DNA of 64,000 nucleotides from Saccharopolyspora shandongensis (GTDB lineage Bacteria > Actinomycetota > Actinomycetes > Mycobacteriales > Pseudonocardiaceae). The notes beneath the pieces were generated by a model, which was not told where the DNA came from, made no database searches, and saw only the letters and a program-made list of their open reading frames with translations. The position numbers and the translations under genes were made by a program. This document shows positions 56,803 through 64,000 of this stretch, piece after piece; the stretch's first letter is position 1, and every line of letters starts with the position of its first letter. Location: positions 1 through 64,000 of the forward strand of contig NZ_FNOK01000015.1 in the NCBI RefSeq assembly GCF_900106995.1, read 5' to 3'.

Positions 56803-56852
56803 GGCCCGTGTGCACTTTCTGTCGCTGTAGCAACAGGAAGTGCACACGGGCC
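56803..56852. terminator. Hairpin, repeat family B-like
   Basis: GGCCCGTGTGCACTTTCTGT pairs with ACAGGAAGTGCACACGGGCC (one mismatch) around a GCTGTAGC-type core. Between convergent hsaB and fadA5: a bidirectional terminator. Confidence 0.8.
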
Positions 56853-56868
56853 GTTCGCCTCGGAGCGG

Positions 56869-58131
<1,263 letters not shown>

Positions 58132-58163
58132 TTACTGAATCTTGGAAGTGTGGTTCTCTTGCT

Positions 58164-58177
58164 TAGAACCCGTTCCA
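58164..58177. promoter_or_regulatory. KstR operator upstream of cyp125
   Basis: TAGAACCCGTTCCA fits TnnAACnnGTTnnA exactly. 40 bases before the cyp125 start; with the fadA5 site it gives each divergent gene its own operator. Confidence 0.88.
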
Positions 58178-58216
58178 TTTCTTCGGTCGGATCTCGCGCC
58201 GCTGTAGGAGGTATCC

Positions 58217-59443
58217 GTGGTCGCACCGCGCATTCCGGAGGGCTTCGACTTCACCGACCCCGACCTGCTCGCCGAACGGCTGCCGCTGGCCGAGTTCGCC
58301 GAGCTCCGCCGCACCTCGCCGGTGTGGTGGAACCAGCAGCCCGACCGCCGAAGCGGGTTCGACGACGGTGGCTACTGGGTGGTCAGCAGGCACGCCGACG
58401 TCAAGGAGGTCTCCCGGCGCAGCGACGTGTTCTCCACCTGGGAGAACACCGCCGTGATCCGGTTCAACGAGGGCATGACCCGCGAGCAGATCGAGCTGCA
58501 GCGGTTCATCATGATCAACATGGATCCGCCGCAGCACACCAAGCTGCGCAAGATCGTGCAGCGGGGCTTCACCCCGCGGGCCATCAACAGCCTGGAGGCC
58601 GCGCTGCGCGACCGGGCGCAGCACATCGCCACCGAGGCGCGCAAGCGCGGCACCGGCGACTTCGTCACCGACGTGGCCTGCGAGCTGCCGCTGCAGGCGA
58701 TCGCGGAACTGCTCGGGCTGCCGCAGGAGCACCGCAAGGAGATCTTCGACTGGTCGAACCAGATGATCGGCTACGACGACCCGGAGTACGACATCCAGCC
58801 GGAGGTCGCCGCCGCCGAGATGCTCGGCTACTTCGCGAACATGGCGGAAGAGCGCCGCGGCTGCCCGATGGACGACATCGTGACCAAGCTCGTGCAGGCC
58901 GACATCGATGGCAACGCGCTGACCGCGGACGAGTTCGGCTTCTTCGTGATCCTGCTGGCGGTGGCGGGCAACGAGACCACCCGCAACGCCATCACCCACG
59001 GCATGCTCGCGTTCATGGACAACCCGGACCAGTGGGAGCTCTACAAGGAGCAGCGACCGTCGACGGCGGCCGACGAGATCGTGCGCTGGGCGACGCCGGT
59101 GGTCGTCTTCCAGCGCACCGCGACGGCGGACGTCGAGCTCGGCGGCGCGGAGATCAAGAAGGGCCAGCGGGTCGGGATGTTCTACAGCTCGGCGAACTTC
59201 GACCCGGAGGTCTTCGACGAGCCGGAGCGCTTCGACATCACCCGCGACCCGAACCCGCACGTCGGCTTCGGCGGCAACGGTGCGCACTACTGCCTCGGTG
59301 CGAACCTGGCGCGCCTGGAGATCGACCTGATCTTCAACGCGATCGCGGACCACATGCCGGACATCAAGCGGGTGGGCGACCCGCGCCGCCTCCGCTCCGG
59401 CTGGCTCAACGGCATCAAGGAAGTCCAGGTCCAGTACACCTGA
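58217..59443 (+). CDS. cyp125: Cytochrome P450, CYP125-type steroid C26/C27-hydroxylase
   Basis: A 408-residue P450 with I-helix AGNETTRNAITHG, ExxR in the K helix region (ADEIVRWATPV), and heme-binding FGGNGAHYCLG with Cys359. The start PRIPEGFDFTDPDLLAERLP and MTREQIELQRFIMINMDPPQ are CYP125-like. It oxidises the terminal side-chain methyl to the carboxylate, the first step of cholesterol side-chain removal. Redox partners are not encoded nearby. GTG start after AGGAGG. Confidence 0.92.
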   Translation: MVAPRIPEGFDFTDPDLLAERLPLAEFAELRRTSPVWWNQQPDRRSGFDDGGYWVVSRHADVKEVSRRSDVFSTWENTAVIRFNEGMTREQIELQRFIMINMDPPQHTKLRKIVQRGFTPRAINSLEAALRDRAQHIATEARKRGTGDFVTDVACELPLQAIAELLGLPQEHRKEIFDWSNQMIGYDDPEYDIQPEVAAAEMLGYFANMAEERRGCPMDDIVTKLVQADIDGNALTADEFGFFVILLAVAGNETTRNAITHGMLAFMDNPDQWELYKEQRPSTAADEIVRWATPVVVFQRTATADVELGGAEIKKGQRVGMFYSSANFDPEVFDEPERFDITRDPNPHVGFGGNGAHYCLGANLARLEIDLIFNAIADHMPDIKRVGDPRRLRSGWLNGIKEVQVQYT

Positions 59444-59448
59444 TCGAT

Positions 59449-59492
59449 GAGCGGCACCCCTGGCCGGGCAGTCCCGGCTGGGGGTGCCGCTC
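59449..59492 (+). terminator. Hairpin terminator after cyp125
   Basis: GAGCGGCACCCC (59449-59460) pairs with GGGGTGCCGCTC (59481-59492) followed by GTTCT, six bases past the stop codon. Confidence 0.85.
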
Positions 59493-59504
59493 GTTCTAGG
59501 GCGT

Positions 59505-59527
59505 CCGATTTTGCCTAAAATTGGGAA
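59505..59527. repeat. Dispersed hairpin repeat family D, copy 2
   Basis: Identical over 23 bases to 2683-2705 (CCGATTTTGCCTAAAATTGG then GAA), with similar flanking bases. Confidence 0.7.
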
Positions 59528-59785
59528 CTTCGGCGCTCGGGTTAACCGGTCAGGCCTTGGGCCCACCGTGTGAAGTCGGCGAGCACGTCTCCGGTCAGCA
59601 CGGCGATCGAAACGCTCGGAGCCCCGCCGCAGTCCGAGTGTGGCGAGGCGGGTTTCCGTTTTTCAGGGCTCGTTTCGGCTTGGGTGCGGGTACGTGTGAG
59701 GCGTGACCGCAGGGCGCCGATTTCGCGCGAAAACGCCGCCCCGTCAGGCACCGGCGCCTTCGGGCATTTCCGCAGCGCGCCGGAG
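59528..59785. other. Gap with possible gene-end remnant and family C palindrome
   Basis: On the minus strand 59542-59640 reads SVSIAVLTGDVLADFTRWAQ then GLTG and stop, which looks like the C-terminal end of a lost gene. 59714-59738 holds a palindrome with the TTTCGCGCGAAA core. Nothing else identified. Confidence 0.35.
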
Positions 59786-60238
59786 TCAGTTCGCCTGTCG
59801 GATGGTGGCCATCGCGCGGTCGAATTCCCAGAACGCGCGCATCGAGAGGATCAGGCCCACGTCGTCGACGCGGTAGACGAAGACGCCTTCGGCGTCCATC
59901 GCATTGCCGTCCGGGAGGAACGTGGTGACCCGGCCGACGTTGGCCACTTCGCGGCCCGCCGCGAAGGAGTCGTCGATGTGGAACTCGATGCGGTCGGCCT
60001 GGGCGATCGCCAGGTCCCAGAAGGCGGCGATGCCTTCGCGGCCGTGGTGGCCGAGGCCTTCGGGATCGAAGACCGACGGGCCGACCGGGTCCTCCACGAC
60101 GCCGTCCGACGCGAACAGCGCCACCCACTCGTCCTTGGCGCCGCGCGCCACCGCGCTGATCGACGCCAGCGCCGCTTCGCGCGCCGGGTGCGGCTCGCGG
60201 GTCGCCGCCCAGTGCACGCCCTTGCTGTCCTCGTCCAC
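59786..60238 (-). CDS. NTF2/SnoaL-like protein, ketosteroid-isomerase-type fold
   Basis: A 150-residue protein with the cone-shaped NTF2 pattern: AKDEWVALFASDGVVEDPVG, GREGIAAFWDLAIAQ and MRAFWEFDRAMATIRQ. This fold includes ketosteroid isomerases and limonene-epoxide hydrolases; the catalytic Asp/Tyr set is not certain. GTG at 60238 after AGGAGG is used. Downstream of, and probably co-transcribed with, the F420-type oxidoreductase and the ltp genes, so a steroid-related substrate is likely. Confidence 0.78.
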   Translation of the reverse strand: MDEDSKGVHWAATREPHPAREAALASISAVARGAKDEWVALFASDGVVEDPVGPSVFDPEGLGHHGREGIAAFWDLAIAQADRIEFHIDDSFAAGREVANVGRVTTFLPDGNAMDAEGVFVYRVDDVGLILSMRAFWEFDRAMATIRQAN

Positions 60239-60264
60239 GTCCTGCCTCCTGGTCCGGTGCGCGT

Positions 60265-60283
60265 CGGTTTCGCGCGAAAGCGG
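60265..60283. repeat. Palindrome of family C
   Basis: CGGTTTCGCGCGAAAGCGG, an imperfect palindrome with the TTTCGCGCGAAA core, between two genes of the minus-strand operon. Confidence 0.55.
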
Positions 60284-60327
60284 CCGGGTGAACGTCAATT
60301 CCTCGCGAAATTGCGCCCGGGTCGCGG

Positions 60328-61197
60328 TCACACGTTGTTGATCACGTTACCGGCGAACTTGGCGATCGACGCTTGCTTGACGCTCAGGTCCGCGTCGAAG
60401 CCGTGGCCGTCGAGCAGCCAGGGGACCACGATCGCGTCCGTCACGCCGATCTCCGCCTGCTCCCGGTAGCCGTCGACGCCGAAGCGGTCCACGCAGACCG
60501 CCTGGATCTCGAACGGCTCACCCGCTCGCCCGCACTCCGCGCGCAGCTCGGCGAGCCGGCCGATGGTGCTGCGCAGGTCGTCGATGCCCATCATCGCCGA
60601 TGCCCAGCCGTCGCCCACCCGGGCCGCCCGGCGCAGCGCCGCGTCCGTGTGTCCGCCGACGTAGATCGGCACCGGGCGCGCCGGTGCCGGGCTCATCTGC
60701 AGGCGGTCGAAGTCGAAGAACTCGCCGTGGTACTCCACCATTCCGCCGGCGAGGATCAGCCGCAGCACCTCGATCGCCTCGTCCACCCGCGCGCCGCGCT
60801 TCGCGTACGGGGCGCCGCACCACTCGAACTCCTCCGGCGCCCAGCCGAGCCCGATGCCCAGGCCGAACCGGTCGCCGGTGAGCACCGCCACCGACGCCAG
60901 CTGCCGTGCCAGCAGCACCGGATTGCGCGGCCCGAGCTTGAGGACCGAGGTGTAGAACCGCAGGCGCGAGGTCGCCGCGCCCATCGCCGCGGCGGCGATC
61001 AGCGGGTCCGCCCACGGCGTTTCCGCGGTCCACATCCGCGAGCCGTCCGGGGTGTACGGGTAGGCCGCCGAGACCTGTTCGGAGTAGAACAGCGAATCCG
61101 GCAGGGCGACCGAGTCGAAGCCGCATTCCTCGGCGGTGCGGGCCAGCTCGGTGAGCTGGTCGAGCGGGCTCATCGCGACGGACAGCGTGAACTTCAT
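60328..61197 (-). CDS. LLM-class, probably F420-dependent oxidoreductase
   Basis: A 289-residue luciferase-like (TIM barrel) oxidoreductase: DSVALPDSLFYSEQV, RLRFYTSVLKLGPRNPVLLA, GDRFGLGIGLGWAPEEFEWC and PVPIYVGGHTDAALRRAARV. The pattern fits F420-dependent LLM enzymes such as Rv3520c, which also lies beside ltp3/ltp4-type genes in the mycobacterial cholesterol region. ATG overlaps the ltp3 stop by four bases (ATGA), so it is translationally coupled. Confidence 0.85.
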   Translation of the reverse strand: MKFTLSVAMSPLDQLTELARTAEECGFDSVALPDSLFYSEQVSAAYPYTPDGSRMWTAETPWADPLIAAAAMGAATSRLRFYTSVLKLGPRNPVLLARQLASVAVLTGDRFGLGIGLGWAPEEFEWCGAPYAKRGARVDEAIEVLRLILAGGMVEYHGEFFDFDRLQMSPAPARPVPIYVGGHTDAALRRAARVGDGWASAMMGIDDLRSTIGRLAELRAECGRAGEPFEIQAVCVDRFGVDGYREQAEIGVTDAIVVPWLLDGHGFDADLSVKQASIAKFAGNVINNV

Positions 61198-62351
61198 CGT
61201 TCCCCCGGTTTCTGGGCTCCGACGACCCACATCGAGAAGTACTGGGAGCCACCCCCGTAGGCGTGGCCGAGCGCGGTGCGGGCACCGTCCACCTGGTGCT
61301 CGCCCGCCTTGCCGGTCACCTGCATGGCCGCCTCGGCGAACCGCAGCAGCCCGGACGCGCCGATCGGGTTCGACGACAGCACGCCGCCGGAGGGGTTGAC
61401 CGGCAGTCGCCCGCCCAGCGCGGTTTCCCCGGCCTCGGTGAGCTTCCAGCCCTCACCGTCGGCCGCGAAACCGAGGTTCTCCAGCCACATCGGCTCGAAC
61501 CAGGAGAACGGCACGTAGATCTCCGCGGCGTCCACTTCGGACAGCGGATCGGTGATGCCCGCCTGCTTCCACAGCGCCGCGGCCGCGTCCCGCCCGGCCT
61601 GGGGGTTCACCTGGTCGCGCCCGGCGAAGGTGGTCGGCTCGGTGCGCATCGCGGTGGCGTGGATCCACGCGGCCGGGCCGCCGGCCGGTTCGTCGCCGAT
61701 GATCACCGCGCACGCGCCGTCGGAGGACGGGCAGGTCTCGTCGTAGCGGATCGGATCCCACAGCACCTGCGAGGCCAGCACCGATTCCAGCGTGATGTCG
61801 TCCTGCTTGAGGTGCGCGTACGGGTTCCGCGCGCCGTTGCGCCGGTCCTTCACCGCGACCATGGCGCCGATGTGCCCGGGTGCCCCGGAGCGGCGGATGT
61901 AGGAGCGGACGTGCGGGGCGAAGTAGCCGCCCGCGCCCGCGCCGACCGGCATGGTGAACGGCGGCACGATCGACAGCGCCCACATCGCGTTCGACTCGGA
62001 CTGCTTCTCGAACGCCACCGCGAGCACCCGGCGGTGCACGCCGCCCTGCACGAGGCTGGCCGCGACGTTGCCGGTCGAGCCGCCCACCGATCCGGCGGTG
62101 TGCACCCGGAGCAGCGGTTTGCCGGTGGCGCCGAGGGAATCGGCGAGGTGCAGCTCCGGCATCATCACGCCCTCGAACAGGTCGGGCGCCTTGCCGACCA
62201 CGACGGCGTCGATGTCCGGCCAGTCCAGGCCCGCGTCGGCCAGCGCCCGCTCCGCGGCCTCCCGGCACAGCCCGGCCATCGAGACGTCCAGCCGCTTGCT
62301 GGTGTGGTGCGTCTGGCCGGTCCCGAGGACCGCCGCCGACCGCTTGCCCAT
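61194..62351 (-). CDS. ltp3: Thiolase-like lipid-transfer protein, Ltp3-like
   Basis: A 385-residue thiolase-superfamily protein (SCP-x-like): LGTGQTHHTSKRLDVSMAGL, HTAGSVGGSTGNVAASLVQG in place of the nucleophile loop, and NPSGGVLSSNPIGASGLLRF. No nucleophilic Cys is visible, as in Ltp2-type aldolases. Order DUF35-ltp4-ltp3 matches Rv3521-Rv3522-Rv3523. Such pairs with a DUF35 protein act as acyl-CoA aldolases in steroid side-chain removal; the substrate of this set is uncertain. Start and stop overlap both neighbours. Confidence 0.85.
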   Translation of the reverse strand: MGKRSAAVLGTGQTHHTSKRLDVSMAGLCREAAERALADAGLDWPDIDAVVVGKAPDLFEGVMMPELHLADSLGATGKPLLRVHTAGSVGGSTGNVAASLVQGGVHRRVLAVAFEKQSESNAMWALSIVPPFTMPVGAGAGGYFAPHVRSYIRRSGAPGHIGAMVAVKDRRNGARNPYAHLKQDDITLESVLASQVLWDPIRYDETCPSSDGACAVIIGDEPAGGPAAWIHATAMRTEPTTFAGRDQVNPQAGRDAAAALWKQAGITDPLSEVDAAEIYVPFSWFEPMWLENLGFAADGEGWKLTEAGETALGGRLPVNPSGGVLSSNPIGASGLLRFAEAAMQVTGKAGEHQVDGARTALGHAYGGGSQYFSMWVVGAQKPGER

Positions 62352-63406
62352 CAGGACCTTCCCTCCATCACGCAGACCAGGTTCTGCTGCAGCGCCGGGC
62401 CGCTGGTCGCGTGCGCCAGCACCCGCCCGGCCCGCCCGTCCATCACGCGCGCCGCGGCCTCGCCGATGCGGGCCAGGCCGGCCGCGAACATCGGATTGCC
62501 GCAGAGCGCGCCGCCGGAAGGGTTGATCGCGACCGAGTCGTCGAGCCCGATCGCTTGGCGCAGCAGGATTTCCTGGTGGGTGAACGGCGCGTGCAGCTCC
62601 GCGACCTCGACGCCGTCGGTCCCGGCGGCGCGTGCCGCGGCGGTGGTCGAAACCGATCGGCGCAGGTCGCGGGAGCCGAGGCTGCCCGACTCGACGCGGT
62701 GCTCCAAACCGGTTATCCAGGCGGGCCTTTCGCGGATCTCGCGGGCCCGATCCGCGCTCGCCAGGACGACGACGGCGGCGCCGTCGGAGATCGGCGCGCA
62801 GTCGTGCGCGCGGAGCGGATCGGCGATGTAGGGCTCGCCGAGCAGAGCCTCGGCATCGACCGATCCGGACACCTGTGCGCTGCGATTTTCCGTTGCCGCG
62901 GCGCGACTTCGAGCGGCCACGGCCGCCATGTCGCGCTCGGTCCAGTCGCCGGCGTCCAGGCCCAGCCGGGCCTGCAATCCGGCGATGCTCACCGAATCCG
63001 GCCACAATGGCGCGACCGAGTAGGGATCGAGCTGCAGCGCGAGGGTCCGGCGCAGGTCACCCGCCGAGGACTTGCCGAAGCCGTAGACCAGCGCGGTGTC
63101 GACCTCGCCGGTGCGGATCTTCACCCACGCCTCGTAGAGCGCCCACGCCGCGTCCATCTCCACGTGCGACTCGTTGATCGGCGGGAACGCGCCGATGGCG
63201 TCGACCGCAGCGATGAACGAGAACGCCCGGCCCGCGAGGTAGTCCGACGACCCCGAGCACCAGAACCCGATCTCCTCCTTGGCGAGGCCGGTGTCGGCCA
63301 GCACTTCGCGGAAGATCGGCACCAGCATCTCGACGCCGTTGGTGGTGCCCCGGGTGGCGCGCACGTTCGGTGCCTGCGCGAACCCGACGACGGCTACGTC
63401 TGTCAC
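62351..63406 (-). CDS. ltp4: Thiolase-like lipid-transfer protein, Ltp4-like
   Basis: A 351-residue thiolase-superfamily protein: VAVVGFAQAPNVRATRGTTN, FWCSGSSDYLAGRAFSFIAA, INESHVEMDAAWALYEAWVK and NPSGGALCGNPMFAAGLARI. It matches Rv3522-type proteins by order and motif and should form a complex with Ltp3 and DUF35. The stop shares one base with the ltp3 start (TGATG). Begins 18 bases after the DUF35 gene. Confidence 0.85.
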   Translation of the reverse strand: MTDVAVVGFAQAPNVRATRGTTNGVEMLVPIFREVLADTGLAKEEIGFWCSGSSDYLAGRAFSFIAAVDAIGAFPPINESHVEMDAAWALYEAWVKIRTGEVDTALVYGFGKSSAGDLRRTLALQLDPYSVAPLWPDSVSIAGLQARLGLDAGDWTERDMAAVAARSRAAATENRSAQVSGSVDAEALLGEPYIADPLRAHDCAPISDGAAVVVLASADRAREIRERPAWITGLEHRVESGSLGSRDLRRSVSTTAAARAAGTDGVEVAELHAPFTHQEILLRQAIGLDDSVAINPSGGALCGNPMFAAGLARIGEAAARVMDGRAGRVLAHATSGPALQQNLVCVMEGRS

Positions 63407-63424
63407 GGCGGACTCCCGGAGGGT

Positions 63425-63952
63425 TCAGAGGTGTTGGGCGTAGGACTCGAACGGCGCATCGGGCTCGCCGGTCGGTTCGAAGTGGTCGATGTTCTGCAGC
63501 GTGTGGTCCCACTCCTCGCGGGGTTTCCACACCGCGCGCACCCGCATTCCCATCCGGACCTCGTCGGCCGCGCAGCCGAGCACCAGGTGCAGGAACGCGA
63601 TGTCGGCGCCGTCGAGCAGCACGTACGCGGACACGTACGGCGGCTTGATGCGCTGGCCCAGGAACGGGACGTTGACGATGCAGAACGTGGTCACGATCCC
63701 GGTGTCGGGGAGCTCGACCTCTTCCTCGGTGGGCACCCCGTCGGTCGGGCAAGCGCCGCGCGGCGGGATGTAGACCTTCGCGCACGCCGGGCAGCGCTGC
63801 CCGAGCAGCCGTCCTTCGGCGAGGCCGCGCAGGTACCGGCTCTCCTCGGGCGACGCCGAGTGCTGGTAGTGCAGGCGCACCGGGGAGATCAGCGTGGTGA
63901 CGGGTTCGGGTCGTGAGTGGTTTGGATCGTCATGGCGCTCCGAATCACTCAC
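63425..63952 (-). CDS. Zinc-ribbon/OB-fold DUF35 protein (Rv3521-like)
   Basis: A DUF35 protein with zinc ribbon CPACAKVYIPPRGACPTDG and OB-fold segments GIVTTFCIVNVPFLGQRIKP and YVSAYVLLDGADIAFLHLVL. DUF35 partners stabilise and activate Ltp-type aldolases. The GTG at 63952 lies inside a family B palindrome, so about 15 N-terminal residues (VSDSERHDDPNH) are encoded by the repeat. The frame stays open to the window edge (GNGIRDIACFEPAHDV before the GTG), so the true start may be further upstream and the gene may be incomplete here. Confidence 0.8.
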   Translation of the reverse strand: MSDSERHDDPNHSRPEPVTTLISPVRLHYQHSASPEESRYLRGLAEGRLLGQRCPACAKVYIPPRGACPTDGVPTEEEVELPDTGIVTTFCIVNVPFLGQRIKPPYVSAYVLLDGADIAFLHLVLGCAADEVRMGMRVRAVWKPREEWDHTLQNIDHFEPTGEPDAPFESYAQHL

Positions 63953-63955
63953 GAC
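63910..63955. repeat. Hairpin of repeat family B overlapping a gene start
   Basis: GTCGTGAGTGGTTTGGA and TCCGAATCACTCACGAC form the arms, with two positions that become G-U on one strand. It overlaps the 5' end of the DUF35 gene. Confidence 0.7.
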
Positions 63956-64000
63956 GTCGTGCGCCGGCTCGAAGCAGGCGATGTCGCGGATGCCGTTGCC

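Overview
This is a GC-rich window with mostly strong GC bias at third codon positions, GTG and TTG starts beside ATG, and gene families typical of filamentous actinomycetes: Scr1-type XRE regulators with DUF397 partners, a DUF574 methyltransferase and many TetR regulators. Gene content fits a Pseudonocardiaceae-type organism such as Saccharopolyspora. That assignment is inference; no rRNA or tRNA is present to confirm it.

Region 1 (1-8.2 kb) is accessory. It starts inside an IS110-family transposase. Then come small membrane and regulatory genes, a decayed scar joining a glycosyltransferase start to a leucine-rich-repeat fragment, a metallophosphoesterase, a zinc-finger/Scr1/DUF397 module with a recent duplication, and tex. 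Region 2 (8.4-12.7 kb) is the most unusual part. A membrane M50 metalloprotease carrying a PqqD-like N-terminal domain sits next to two glycine-rich peptides that share a leader motif, and to a secreted glycine-rich protein with RTX-like strands. It looks like an uncharacterised RiPP-like or glycine-rich peptide system. Region 3 (12.8-24 kb) holds a TetR/MFS pair, a broken acyl-CoA ligase, an MBL hydrolase whose start codon appears lost, a GH25 muramidase and a 1672-residue TPR protein.

Region 4 (about 26-64 kb) is dominated by a steroid (cholesterol-type) catabolic island, interrupted by a glycosyltransferase/methyltransferase group and a WYL-regulator/FAD-oxidase pair. Both master repressors are present: kstR (30.8 kb, minus) and kstR2 (28.7 kb, plus). 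Side-chain genes are cyp125, divergent from fadA5, and an igr-like operon chsE1-chsE2-chsH2-chsH1-ltp2. Ring genes are kshA, kshB, kstD, a second KstD-like flavoprotein, hsaA, hsaD, hsaC, hsaB and hsaE, hsaG, hsaF. fadA6 belongs to the later C/D-ring stage. A minus-strand operon of DUF35, ltp4, ltp3, an F420-type oxidoreductase and an NTF2-like protein closes the window. Sites matching the KstR palindrome (TnnAACnnGTTnnA) lie upstream of kstR, chsE1, kstD, the flavoprotein, hsaA, fadA5 and cyp125. KstR2-type sites (AnCAAGnnCTTGnT) lie at fadA6 and kstR2.

Intergenic DNA carries at least five families of palindromic or dispersed repeats. Several sit at gene ends as terminator-like hairpins. Some are at scars or overlap gene starts.
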